Shown piece by piece: positions 24,842 to 33,487 of a stretch of DNA of 39,511 nucleotides. The position numbers and the translations under genes were made by a program. The notes below the pieces were generated by a model. The model was not told the origin of the DNA, ran no database searches, and worked only from the letters and a program-made list of their open reading frames with translations. The number at the start of each line of letters is the position of its first letter. Position 1 is the first letter of the stretch. The DNA is from Gemmatimonadota bacterium (GTDB lineage: Bacteria; Gemmatimonadota; Gemmatimonadetes; Gemmatimonadales; GWC2-71-9): NCBI GenBank assembly GCA_029262195.1, contig JAJCZX010000016.1, positions 1 through 39,511 on the forward strand, given 5' to 3'.

Positions 24842-26128
24842 ATGACTGTTTCATTAACAAGCATTGCATCACCATTCGCTCAGTTCGGATTCGACGAATC
24901 CATTCTGCGCGGCATTGGCGCGGCGGGTTTTGAAACCCCTCGTCCAATTCAATTCGACACCATCCCCGCCGGCCGCGAAGGTCGGGACGTATTGGGGCTG
25001 GCTCAGACCGGCACCGGCAAGACGGCGGCGTTTGCGTTGCCCATGCTGGATCGTCTCTACGGAGGCGGACGCGCCAAGGGGCCCAGGGCTCTGGTTCTGG
25101 CTCCCACACGAGAACTTGCCACGCAGATAGCGGAAGAAATCCGAGTTCTCTCTACTTTCACCAAATTGAAGAGTCTCACCATTTACGGCGGCGTGTCGAT
25201 GCGCAATCAAATCGATGCTCTCCGTGGGCGACCCGATATCATCATTGGTTGCCCGGGTAGGGTTCTGGATTTGATCGGGCAGGGGCACTTGCGCCTGGGT
25301 AGCGTAGAAACGCTCGTCCTCGACGAAGCCGACCATATGTTCGACATGGGGTTCTTGCCGGATATCAAAAAAATCATTGCGACTCTTCCCGAGCACCGTC
25401 AGAATCTCCTCTTTTCGGCAACCATGCCTAAAGAGATTCGTGGCCTGGCGAACGACCTTCTCAATAACCCACATGTTGTTGAACTGGCGCACGCGGCACC
25501 GGCGTCAACTATCGACCATGCCCTGTATCTGGTTCCGGATCAGCGTAAGAAGGTATTGCTCGAAACCATTTTGAAATCGAAGGAGTGCGAAACCGCCATC
25601 GTTTTCACACGGACCAAACATCGCGCACGCCGCTTGGCTGACCAGCTCAAGAAAGCTGGCCACAACGCTGTGGGTCTGCAGGGGTCGATGACCCAGGGGC
25701 AGCGGGACCGGGCGATGAACGGTTTTCGTTCTCGTCGTTTTGACATCCTTGTTGCCACCGACATCGCGGCCCGTGGTATCGACGTCAGCAATGTCTCTCA
25801 CGTGATCAACTTCGACGTTCCCCGGACTGCGGAGGATTACACGCACCGCATTGGGCGGACCGGGCGTGCTGAGCGAGAGGGAGTGGCTCTGACTTTCGTT
25901 ACCGCCGAAGACGGAGCCTGGCTCCGGAGCACGGAGAAGATGATCGGGTCGGCGATCCCAAGGCTTCAAATAGAAGGTTTCGATCCCGGTTTCGAGATGA
26001 AATCTGAAGCAAAAACGGCAAAAACCGCCGCCAGGAAGAAGTCCGGGCCGCCCAGAAGGTCCGGAACCAAAAGACGCAGCAAATGGTCTCCGAGGGGCCG
26101 CGGAGGGAAGTCCGTCCGGAAGTCCTAA
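24842..26128 (+). CDS. DEAD-box ATP-dependent RNA helicase (RhlE/CshA-like)
   Basis: This 428-aa SF2 RNA helicase likely works in ribosome assembly, mRNA decay or cold adaptation. The Q motif region is FGFDESILRGIGAAGFETPR. Motif I is AQTGTGKT (about residues 54-61), motif Ia PTRELATQI, motif II DEAD (about 160), motif III SATMP, motif V DIAARGIDV and motif VI HRIGRTGRAEREG. The C-terminus from about residue 385 is a basic, low-complexity tail rich in Lys, Arg, Ser and Gly, which probably binds RNA. GGCGGAA precedes the ATG. Confidence 0.95.
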   Translation: MTVSLTSIASPFAQFGFDESILRGIGAAGFETPRPIQFDTIPAGREGRDVLGLAQTGTGKTAAFALPMLDRLYGGGRAKGPRALVLAPTRELATQIAEEIRVLSTFTKLKSLTIYGGVSMRNQIDALRGRPDIIIGCPGRVLDLIGQGHLRLGSVETLVLDEADHMFDMGFLPDIKKIIATLPEHRQNLLFSATMPKEIRGLANDLLNNPHVVELAHAAPASTIDHALYLVPDQRKKVLLETILKSKECETAIVFTRTKHRARRLADQLKKAGHNAVGLQGSMTQGQRDRAMNGFRSRRFDILVATDIAARGIDVSNVSHVINFDVPRTAEDYTHRIGRTGRAEREGVALTFVTAEDGAWLRSTEKMIGSAIPRLQIEGFDPGFEMKSEAKTAKTAARKKSGPPRRSGTKRRSKWSPRGRGGKSVRKS

Positions 26129-26147
26129 TTCGCGCTGGAAGTGCTGG

Positions 26148-26198
26148 TCGGGCCCGATGGGGTGATCTCCGTTTAGTGGAATCCTTTGTCGGGCCCGA
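26148..26198. repeat. Pair of identical 12-bp palindromic sites
   Basis: GTCGGGCCCGAT occurs at 26147-26158 and again at 26188-26199, with centres 41 bp apart (about four DNA turns). The core TCGGGCCCGA is a perfect palindrome. The pair lies in the 149-bp gap upstream of the secreted metalloprotease, so it could be an operator for that gene. No protein was identified that would bind it. Confidence 0.6.
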
Positions 26199-26277
26199 TT
26201 TGTATCCTCCATGAGTGTGTAGTCCTGTGTAGATTTGGCGGATCTCAGTTTCCATCCTTCAACCGGAGTTTGTCGGG

Positions 26278-28752
26278 ATGTCACGTGTTCTGCACTCTGC
26301 CCTTGCGGCGCTACTCATAACTGGCCAGATCGCCTGTTCCTCGGCCGGTGCAACCACTGCCAGCATCGAACCTCAGCAGGATTCTACCGATTCCGGTAGC
26401 GGGTCGGACGATGATCTGAAGTCCTATGCGGATGTGATCACCGAAGAGGCTGTCACTGATTCGGGCATGTTTATCGTGCACGAAGTCGACGACAAACTCT
26501 ATTACGAAATCCCCAACGACATGCTCGATCGCGAACTGCTACTGGTAACGCGAGTTGCGCGGACTGCCAACGGAGTCGGATACGGGGGGCAAAAATTCGG
26601 TACCAGGACTGTCGTCTGGCAGCGACATGACAAAGAAATTTTCCTTCGTGTCACATCCCACGTTAACGTGGCCGACGACACACTTTCAATTGCCAGAGCT
26701 GTAGAAAATTCAAATCTCGAACCCATTGTCGAAACGTTCGAGATTGAAGCGCTCAATGATGATTCGTCGTCGGTGGTAATCGACGTTACGTCGCTTTTCG
26801 AAAGCGATGTTCCGATGCTGGGTCTCTCAAGCGGCAGACGCACGACCTACGGAGTTCGCAAGCTCGACGGAGATCGGTCGTTTATTCAATGGGCACACAG
26901 CTACCCTCGCAACATCGAAGTACGCAATGTCCTTACGTACGAAGCCACCAAAGCGCCTTCTGAGACAGCTACCGGTACGATCACACTTGAGATGAACCAC
27001 TCGATGATCATGCTGCCGGATGAACCAATGATGCCAAGGCTATGGGACGATCGGGTTGGTTATTTTAGCCTTACGCAGACCGATTTCGGACGCCCCGTAG
27101 CCCGTGCCGAGTCGCGACGATACATAACGCGTTGGAGGCTCGAGCCGAGTGATCCGGCGGCGTTTGCGCGAGGCGAGGTGGTGGATCCGGTGGAGCCGAT
27201 CATTTACTACATTGACGCCAGCACTCCGGAGAAATGGCGTCCGTACTTGAAGCAGGGCATTGAAGACTGGCAGGTGGCGTTTGAGGCGGCCGGGTTTAGC
27301 AATGCCATCATCGCTCGAGATGCGCCAACCCCTGAGGAAGACCCGGAGTACAGCCCGGAAGATATTCGCTACTCGGTGATCAGGTATTTCACATCTTCGG
27401 TCCAGAATGCTTCGGGTCCCCATGTCCACGATCCCCGGAGCGGCGAGATACTCGAAAGCGACATCAACTGGTACCACAATGTGATGAACCTGCTGAGAAA
27501 CTGGTACTTTATCCAGACCGCAGCGGCTAACCCGGCGGCACGACATGTAAACATGCCGGACTCGGTCATGGGAGAACTCGTCCGTTTTGTTTCGGCTCAT
27601 GAGGTAGGCCATACGCTCGGGCTTCCCCATAACATGAAGGCCAGTTCATCCGTGCCAGTCGATTCCCTCAGGTCGCCATCGTACTCCTGTTCGATGGGGG
27701 TGGCGCCTGCGATCATGGATTATGCTCGCTTCAACTACGTGGCTCAGCCGGGCGATGACGGCGTGTGTTTCATGCCCGGAGTAGGTGTGTACGACATTTA
27801 CGCGATCCGGTGGGGTTACAGGCCTATTCCATCGGCCAATACACCTGATGAAGAACGCGAGGTGTTGAACGGTTGGATTACGCAACACGATGGCGATCCG
27901 ACGTATCTGTTCGGAAACGGAAGCCAGTACGATCCGACCTCACTGACCGAAGCGATCGGCGACGACGCCATGAGAGCGAGCGATTTTGGCATAAACAACC
28001 TTGCGACCATCGTGGATAGCCTCCTGTCCTGGGCCTACGAAGAAGGCGACGACTTCAGCCAGTTGAATGAGTTGTATCAGAACGTGGTGGGGCAGTGGAA
28101 CCGATATATCGGGCACGTTTTGGCCAACGTTGGTGGTGTCCATCGAACCTCGCTGACGTTCGGTCAACAGGGTACCATGTACGAACCGGTGCCGCAGGAA
28201 ACCCAACAGCGCGCTATGGAGTTTATGGCCCGGCAAGTTTTTGCGACTCCTACGTGGATGATCAACCAGGACGTCCTTTCCAGAATTGAACACGCTGGTG
28301 TTGTGGAACGCATTCGTCGTCGTCAGGTCGGAGCTGTCAACAACCTCCTCAATCCCCAGCGGATGCAACGTCTGGTGGAAGCCGAGGCTTTACACGGCGA
28401 TGCGGCGTACACGCTGGGCGAGATGATGACGGACCTACGGGGAGGGATCTGGGGGGAACTCAGTCGTGGAAGGACGATCGATCCTTATCGAAGGAACCTG
28501 CAGCGCGGATACATCGAGCGTATGAGGTGGTTAATGGAAAATGAAGCGCCACCGGTTCCGGCCTTTTTTGCTGCTAACGCTACGGCGGTTACAGTCAGTC
28601 AGTCTGATATCAGGCCGTTTGTGAGAGGCGAACTGAATGCTGTGAGATCATCGGCTCAGAACGCTCTCAGGCGTCGGCTTGATCAGGCCACTCGCTATCA
28701 CCTCGACGACGTGGTAGCCCGGATTGATGACATTCTTGACGGGGACGACTAG
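26278..28752 (+). CDS. Secreted zinc-dependent metalloprotease (DUF5117/DUF5118/DUF4953 type)
   Basis: This 824-aa protein has an N-terminal signal (RVLHSALAALLITGQIACSS) with a possible but imperfect lipobox ending at a Cys. It is followed by a Ser/Asp-rich linker. The DUF5117-like domain holds VTRVARTANGVGYGGQKFG and EIFLRVTSHVNVADD. The catalytic domain has VSAHEVGHTLGLPHNMKAS with HExxHxxxxxH at about residues 441-451 and a met-turn-like region GVAPAIMDYARFNYVAQPGD. The C-terminal part is helical. These large zincins are common in Gemmatimonadota and Bacteroidota, and their substrates are unknown. The gene is preceded by paired palindromes. Confidence 0.9.
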   Translation: MSRVLHSALAALLITGQIACSSAGATTASIEPQQDSTDSGSGSDDDLKSYADVITEEAVTDSGMFIVHEVDDKLYYEIPNDMLDRELLLVTRVARTANGVGYGGQKFGTRTVVWQRHDKEIFLRVTSHVNVADDTLSIARAVENSNLEPIVETFEIEALNDDSSSVVIDVTSLFESDVPMLGLSSGRRTTYGVRKLDGDRSFIQWAHSYPRNIEVRNVLTYEATKAPSETATGTITLEMNHSMIMLPDEPMMPRLWDDRVGYFSLTQTDFGRPVARAESRRYITRWRLEPSDPAAFARGEVVDPVEPIIYYIDASTPEKWRPYLKQGIEDWQVAFEAAGFSNAIIARDAPTPEEDPEYSPEDIRYSVIRYFTSSVQNASGPHVHDPRSGEILESDINWYHNVMNLLRNWYFIQTAAANPAARHVNMPDSVMGELVRFVSAHEVGHTLGLPHNMKASSSVPVDSLRSPSYSCSMGVAPAIMDYARFNYVAQPGDDGVCFMPGVGVYDIYAIRWGYRPIPSANTPDEEREVLNGWITQHDGDPTYLFGNGSQYDPTSLTEAIGDDAMRASDFGINNLATIVDSLLSWAYEEGDDFSQLNELYQNVVGQWNRYIGHVLANVGGVHRTSLTFGQQGTMYEPVPQETQQRAMEFMARQVFATPTWMINQDVLSRIEHAGVVERIRRRQVGAVNNLLNPQRMQRLVEAEALHGDAAYTLGEMMTDLRGGIWGELSRGRTIDPYRRNLQRGYIERMRWLMENEAPPVPAFFAANATAVTVSQSDIRPFVRGELNAVRSSAQNALRRRLDQATRYHLDDVVARIDDILDGDD

Positions 28753-28774
28753 AGGTTAGTATGACCTCGTAGGG

Positions 28775-28820
28775 AGCCCTTCACGGGAGCCGGCGAGTCG
28801 GCCGGTTCCCATCCTACGCG
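28775..28820. repeat. REP-like palindromic repeat, copy 1
   Basis: The block AGCCCTTCACGGGAGCCGG is followed by a hairpin at 28785-28810 (10-bp stem with one G-U pair, loop GAGTCG) and then CCCATCCTACG. A second copy lies at 30878-30923. No T-run follows on either strand, so it is not an ordinary intrinsic terminator, although it lies between convergent genes. Confidence 0.75.
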
Positions 28821-28844
28821 GCGGTAGGACTCAGAGGGCTATCA

Positions 28845-30818
28845 TTAGTCAACCGGGTTGTTGCAAAAGACTTCGCGTACTTTTACGAGGGCTGGCGACG
28901 GTCCAACGACCACTACTGTGTCCTCTCGTTCGAAGCGAAAGTCGGAATTGATATCGTAATAGGGTTGTCCCTGTCGAACCACCGCAACGACGGTTGCCCC
29001 CGTTTTTGAACGGAGATCCAGATCGACCACGCTTTCCGTTTCGGCGGTGGATCCGGATTCGACTTCGAACAATTCTAAGGCGTGATGAATACCGAGGAAA
29101 CGCAATTGGTCCAGACGCAGGATGTCTTTCGGTACGCCACGCAACAGTCCGTAGTGTTCGGCGCGCACCGCGTCCATTTCCGTGCCAATTGTATTGAGAG
29201 GAATTCGATAGTGGCGCAGTACTCGTTGGAATAATTCGAGGGCTGCTTCGTATTCCTCAACTACAACGTCGTCAGCACCGGCTTCTTTCAGGTCGGCGAT
29301 GGCGCTTACCATCCTTGTCCGCACCAGGATCTTTACGTTGGGATTCAATTGGCGGGCCACCGCTATGCCACGTCTCTCGTCTATGGGAGAGGAGATGTTC
29401 ATGACGAATACTCGGGCCTGACGAATTCCGGCCTTGAGGAGAACCTCTGGTCGGGTGCCATCTCCGTACAGCACGGACTCGCCCTCCTGCCGGGCGGAGT
29501 CAGCGACCAGCCCGTTGGTCTCTAAAACGATGTGTTTAAGGCTGGCCGCCTTGAGGACTTGAGCGAGATGGCGACCGCTCATGCCATATCCAACTATGAT
29601 CGCGTGGTTTTTCAGGTCCGATACACCCGGGCGGTCATCGAGACTCTGAAGCGCCGCCTCGTTCAATCCTACAGCCCTGCCGGCCATTGGCCGGGCAATT
29701 TGAAATAGGAAAGGCGTTGCGACCATTGAAAAAACGGTTACCGCCAAAAACAACTGGTAATCTGATGGTGGCAACAACCCGGCTCCGGTCGCGACAGCTG
29801 CGAGGACAAACGCGAATTCACCGACCTGAGCAAGTGAAACACCGGTCAGAATCGCGTTGAACATCGGTCGCTTCAGCAGTAACGTCACAACCCCGACGAT
29901 GATGACGGCCTTGCCCGCGACCACTGCGACTGTCACGCCGATTACGAGTGGTAGGTGAGTTGCTACGAACCCGAGGTCCAGCAACATGCCGACGGACGTG
30001 AAGAACACGCTGCTGAAAAGGGCGCGAAAAGGCAACACGTCCGACATCGCTTGCGCGCCATACTTGGATTCAGAGATGACAAGCCCGGCGATGAATGCTC
30101 CTACAGCCAGCGATAGCCCCAGCGAAGCAGTGAGAAATGCCATGCCGAGTCCAAGAAATCCAATGGTCAATGTAAAAAGTTCGTTCCCTCGTATGTCAGG
30201 AATGCGGTCTAAAAGGCCGGGAACGACACGAAACCCGACCGGGACGATGATGACTAACACTCCTAAACCGATGAGCGGCCGCAGAGCCCCGGACAAATCT
30301 CCGCTTCCCAATAGCTGAACCACAACGATCATCGGAACGATCATAAAATCCTGGAACAACAACACACCGAGCGAAATTCGCCCCTGGGGTGTGTCGAGTT
30401 CACCGCGATCCTGGTACGACTTGAGGACGATTGCTGTGGATGACACGGCAATCATGCATCCAAACACGATTGCCTGGTTTTGCGGCATTCCGGTGGCCGC
30501 TGCAATTCCGGCTACAGCGACGAACGTCAGGGCGACCTGCCCCAATCCACCCAGCAGTATGATTGTACGGGATCGAACGATTTGGCCCAGGGACACTTCC
30601 AACCCGATCTCAAAGAGCAACAATACGACTCCGACTTCAGCCAGAAGGACGACTTCATCCGATCGCGAAATGAGTCCCAGGCCCGACGGACCGATCGCGA
30701 TACCTGTGACCAGAAATGCCACGATGGATGGGATGTTGATTCTTTGCGCCAGCGCGACGGCGGGGATTGCGACGGCGATCAAGATAAAGAGATCCCGTAA
30801 CAGAGCGAATTCATGCAT
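28845..30818 (-). CDS. Kef-type cation:proton antiporter (CPA2) with RCK domain
   Basis: This 657-aa protein has three parts. Residues 1-380 form about 12-13 transmembrane helices of the Na+/H+ exchanger fold (starting EFALLRDLFILIAVAIPAVAL, with LLLFEIGLEVSL and GVSLAQVGEFAFVLA). A TrkA-N Rossmann domain follows, with HAIIVGYGMSGRHLAQVLKA and ETNGLVADSARQEGESVLYG. A C-terminal TrkA-C-like domain ends the protein. The layout matches YbaL/KefB/C potassium or sodium proton antiporters gated by nucleotide or redox ligands. The ion is not readable from sequence. It is flanked by two REP-like repeats. Confidence 0.93.
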   Translation of the reverse strand: MHEFALLRDLFILIAVAIPAVALAQRINIPSIVAFLVTGIAIGPSGLGLISRSDEVVLLAEVGVVLLLFEIGLEVSLGQIVRSRTIILLGGLGQVALTFVAVAGIAAATGMPQNQAIVFGCMIAVSSTAIVLKSYQDRGELDTPQGRISLGVLLFQDFMIVPMIVVVQLLGSGDLSGALRPLIGLGVLVIIVPVGFRVVPGLLDRIPDIRGNELFTLTIGFLGLGMAFLTASLGLSLAVGAFIAGLVISESKYGAQAMSDVLPFRALFSSVFFTSVGMLLDLGFVATHLPLVIGVTVAVVAGKAVIIVGVVTLLLKRPMFNAILTGVSLAQVGEFAFVLAAVATGAGLLPPSDYQLFLAVTVFSMVATPFLFQIARPMAGRAVGLNEAALQSLDDRPGVSDLKNHAIIVGYGMSGRHLAQVLKAASLKHIVLETNGLVADSARQEGESVLYGDGTRPEVLLKAGIRQARVFVMNISSPIDERRGIAVARQLNPNVKILVRTRMVSAIADLKEAGADDVVVEEYEAALELFQRVLRHYRIPLNTIGTEMDAVRAEHYGLLRGVPKDILRLDQLRFLGIHHALELFEVESGSTAETESVVDLDLRSKTGATVVAVVRQGQPYYDINSDFRFEREDTVVVVGPSPALVKVREVFCNNPVD

Positions 30819-30877
30819 GGCCGAAATTTACCAGTGGCGCGCCGGGGGGAAAGGGGTGTCAGCGGGCCTGATTTGAA

Positions 30878-30923
30878 AGCCCTTCACGGGAGCCGGCGAG
30901 CGCGCCGGCTCCCATCCAACGTC
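30878..30923. repeat. REP-like palindromic repeat, copy 2
   Basis: The same 23-nt block as copy 1 is present (30878-30900). The hairpin at 30888-30913 has a perfect 10-bp stem (GGGAGCCGGC/GCCGGCTCCC) and loop GAGCGC, followed by CCCATCCAACG. The stem difference from copy 1 (C to T) keeps pairing as G-U. It lies between the start of the antiporter gene and the end of the SWIB gene. Confidence 0.75.
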
Positions 30924-30943
30924 GGGCTGGGTACTGAAGGTTT

Positions 30944-31432
30944 CTACTTCTTGACGTGCTTGTTTACGAGCTTCGTCATCTCGAACATGGAGACCTTGCC
31001 TTTGCCGTTGAAAACTGCTTTCAACGCTGCATCGGCGTTAATCATCCGTTTGTTCTTGCTGTCCTGAAGACCGTTTTTCTTGATGTACTTCCACAGTTTC
31101 TTGGTAAGCTCGGTGCGCGGAAGGGGCTTGGCACCAACTACTGCGGCGAGTTTTGCATCCGGCGTTACCGGAGCCATGAACGCTGCGTTTGGTTTACGCT
31201 TCGTTTTTTTCTTAGCGGCCTTTTTCTTGGTCGCTTTTTTCTTAGCCGCTTTTTTCTTAGTGGCTTTCTTCTTCACTGCTTTTTTCTTAGCGGCCTTTTT
31301 CTTGGTGGCCTTTTTCTTCGTTGCTTTTTTCTTGGTGGCCTTTTTCTTCACGGCCTTCTTCTTGGTGGCTTTCTTAGCGGCCTTTTTCTTGGTCGCTTTT
31401 TTCTTAGCCGCCTTCTTCTTTTTAACAGCCAT
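30944..31432 (-). CDS. Histone H1-like lysine-rich tail fused to a SWIB/MDM2 domain
   Basis: This 162-aa protein starts at ATG 31432 (MAVKKKKAAKKKATKK); the upstream extension to 31486 is not needed. Residues 1-75 are almost only Lys, Ala, Thr and Val in KKKA units, like bacterial histone H1/Hc1-like tails that bind DNA. Residues from about 85 to the end form a SWIB domain: LPRTELTKKLWKYIKKNGLQ, INADAALKAVF and SMFEMTKLVNKHVKK. Similar fusions occur in chlamydiae and some other bacteria, and a role in nucleoid structure or transcription is inferred. The tail-coding DNA is itself repetitive. Confidence 0.88.
   Translation of the reverse strand: MAVKKKKAAKKKATKKKAAKKATKKKAVKKKATKKKATKKKATKKKAAKKKAVKKKATKKKAAKKKATKKKAAKKKTKRKPNAAFMAPVTPDAKLAAVVGAKPLPRTELTKKLWKYIKKNGLQDSKNKRMINADAALKAVFNGKGKVSMFEMTKLVNKHVKK
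31200..31425 (-). repeat. Degenerate tandem repeat coding the KKKA tail
   Basis: On the plus strand, units of the form TTTTTTCTTAGC / CTTTTTCTTGGT recur every 12-15 bp through the N-terminal half of the SWIB gene. This gives the KKKA/KKKT pattern. Such DNA is prone to length change by slippage, so tail length may vary between strains. Confidence 0.8.
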
Positions 31433-32078
31433 GGATCCCTCGAGTTTGAGTTGTTTTCCTCTCGGTAAACCAGCTCCGACTGGCATCCAAGGTAAAACCT
31501 TTTATGAGGGGGACAAGAGGGAAAAACAGAGGGGAGCACAGAGTGGTTGGAACGGGCCGTTGGTCAGAGTGGTCGGATCGTCCGTGAGGCAGCTTCGTAT
31601 GGTCTCATTTTGACCGTGTTTAGGAGGCCGGTTTTGACTCCCGTTCCGACCATCCGTGACACCAGGGTTGGTGTCGATTCTGAAGAGCTGCGGGACCACC
31701 GCAGCCTGTTGAGACGCCCGTTGCGGGATGTCGGGCGTACAGATTGTACCGGGCCAGTCGAGGGAGACCTGAGGTCCCCTGACCAACCGCTTCGCGTTGT
31801 CGCGAAGATACCTCCCGCTACCGGGATGCCCGTTCTTCTCTAGATATGGCTTCAGGCAACCGAAGCCCTTCGTGGTGACCACCTCACTAGGGAAGAGGCG
31901 TCCCCGAAGGTGTTCGTGAACGGACATGAGCGGAAAAAGACCGGCGACATCCGCCCTCGTTTGATCGTGAAACACACCTTTGCTTTATAGAGAACCTAAT
32001 CGTTTCTTTACGGTGGACAGGCTTCTGTTCATGGGGCGCCAACAAACCTTTTTCACTACTTACTCAGGGGAGTTTTGT
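31433..32078. other. Long intergenic region without a supported gene
   Basis: About 645 bp lie between the divergent SWIB gene and the lipoprotein gene. A minus-strand frame (31502-31975, GTG start, 157 codons) is open, but I cannot tie its product to a family and it has no clear ribosome site. The region contains hairpins, including a perfect 7-bp stem CTTCGCG-TTGT-CGCGAAG at 31790-31807 and a bulged one at 31762-31778. It may hold an RNA gene or a degraded one. I recognise no tmRNA, RNase P or 6S RNA core. Confidence 0.4.
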
Positions 32079-33311
32079 ATGAAACACAGGAAAATGTTGT
32101 TTGGCACGGCGCTCGGGGCGGCGTTACTGGTTTTGGCGTGCGCGGACGAGCCGACCGATCCGCTCTTGCTTGACCAAACACCGAGTTTTGCTACTGCCGT
32201 CGGCACGTGTGTATCCACGGCGAATTCCGACCCGATCACAGGCGGACCTGCAAGCAATTATCTCAGTTGTAGCACGCCAATGCGACTATACGGAGCACTT
32301 TCATCTGCGAGGGCCACGGTTGTTAGTCGGTGGAACGCGGGTGTCCACCCCAATACACCTCAATTGGCCACCACCGGAAGCGGTGGTATCGAGGTGGTCC
32401 TTGATGTAGCGGATGCCAGCGGCACGAAATGGTGTGGAAAGAAAGATGGGTCGGATATCAAGATCCAACAGTTCAGCGCCTCCTGCACCTTGGGTGGGGT
32501 TGACAATCAACATGTTAGCAGCTCGGGCCAAATTGCCGACCTAATTCAGCATGAATTGCACGCGCATTTTCTCGGAATCAACCACAAACTGAACAATGAT
32601 TCCCTAGGCAACCTCAGCTTCTTGTCAGGATGTCCCATCAATTCGTATAATGGCGTAACCGGGGCGGGTTGTTTACACGAATGGGAAGCAGAAGACTGGG
32701 TTTGGGGTGTAAGGCCGATCGGCGTCGATTGGGGCCGAGAGCTTGAAAGCACTAAGCCATCCTTCTTGTCGTCTCCGGATTCCCTCGGGGTAGGTACTCA
32801 GGCGACATACACCCTTTCTGCGTTTGCAGGCGGAATGCAACCGGATTCAATCGCGTGGTCAGTGAGCAGTGGGCTCGCATCAGTTCCAGCTTCAACGAAC
32901 AATGATTCGGTAGTGGTGACCGCAGGCTCAACCGAGGGCACTGTTTGGCTTGTCGCTGAATCAGCCGGAGAGAACGTGAGATTCCCGTGGCCTGCTGACA
33001 GCGTCAAGATTACGATTTGGGCGGCCCCAACGGGTATATCAGATATAACCGGCAATGAAATAGCGATACACGAAAACGAATCCTGTGGTTACACTGCCGT
33101 TCTAGCCGGGGGAAGTGGGCCTCACGAGGTCACATGGTACAAGAAGTTGAAACGTTTCCAATGGACCCAAGTTGGCACGGGAGATTGGTTTGAAATGGAC
33201 GCAGGTACTACGAACTTTGACCTCAAGGCTGAGTTAAGGGTTAGCGGAGTTTTTGTTGACTCTAGGACCGAAACCGTGACAGTGACTTCGTCAGGTGGAT
33301 TGTATTGTTGA
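32079..33311 (+). CDS. Lipoprotein with off-register zincin motif and Ig-like region
   Basis: This 410-aa protein starts at ATG 32079, which follows AGGGGAG. The N-terminus KHRKMLFGTALGAALLVLAC is a lipoprotein signal with Cys at the end of LVLAC. A motif like a metallopeptidase site lies at residues 158-169: HELHAHFLGINH. It has the HxxGxxH part of metzincins but three residues instead of two between the first Glu and the next His. The second half (SSPDSLGVGTQATYTLSAF, PDSIAWSVSSGLASV) reads as bacterial Ig-like or Big_2-like beta domains. Several Cys pairs suggest disulfides. The family is not recognised and the catalytic role is doubtful. Confidence 0.7.
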   Translation: MKHRKMLFGTALGAALLVLACADEPTDPLLLDQTPSFATAVGTCVSTANSDPITGGPASNYLSCSTPMRLYGALSSARATVVSRWNAGVHPNTPQLATTGSGGIEVVLDVADASGTKWCGKKDGSDIKIQQFSASCTLGGVDNQHVSSSGQIADLIQHELHAHFLGINHKLNNDSLGNLSFLSGCPINSYNGVTGAGCLHEWEAEDWVWGVRPIGVDWGRELESTKPSFLSSPDSLGVGTQATYTLSAFAGGMQPDSIAWSVSSGLASVPASTNNDSVVVTAGSTEGTVWLVAESAGENVRFPWPADSVKITIWAAPTGISDITGNEIAIHENESCGYTAVLAGGSGPHEVTWYKKLKRFQWTQVGTGDWFEMDAGTTNFDLKAELRVSGVFVDSRTETVTVTSSGGLYC

Positions 33312-33337
33312 ACACCAGTAGCTAGGTACTTTTTATC

Positions 33338-33367
33338 AAGGGGTCGGACCTTGGGTCCGGCCCTTTT
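33338..33367 (+). terminator. Rho-independent terminator after the lipoprotein gene
   Basis: An inverted repeat GGTCGGACC-TTG-GGTCCGGCC with extra G-C pairs is followed by six T residues, 26 bp after the stop codon. It is the clearest intrinsic terminator in the window and marks the end of the chromosomal gene block before the accessory element. Confidence 0.9.
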
Positions 33368-33487
33368 TTGCCAGCCTGTCTCGACTGGCCACTAGCCAAT
33401 GTGATCTCACAGGCTCTGCAATTCGCCGTGTTCATATTGGGTGGGTGACACCGGTGTGAAAATGAGAACTTGTCTAACTCGCTAACA

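Noticed and set aside
28785..28810. Bidirectional intrinsic terminator between convergent genes
   Set aside because: No T-run follows on either strand, and the same element recurs at 30888-30913 in a different context, so a repeat is the better call.
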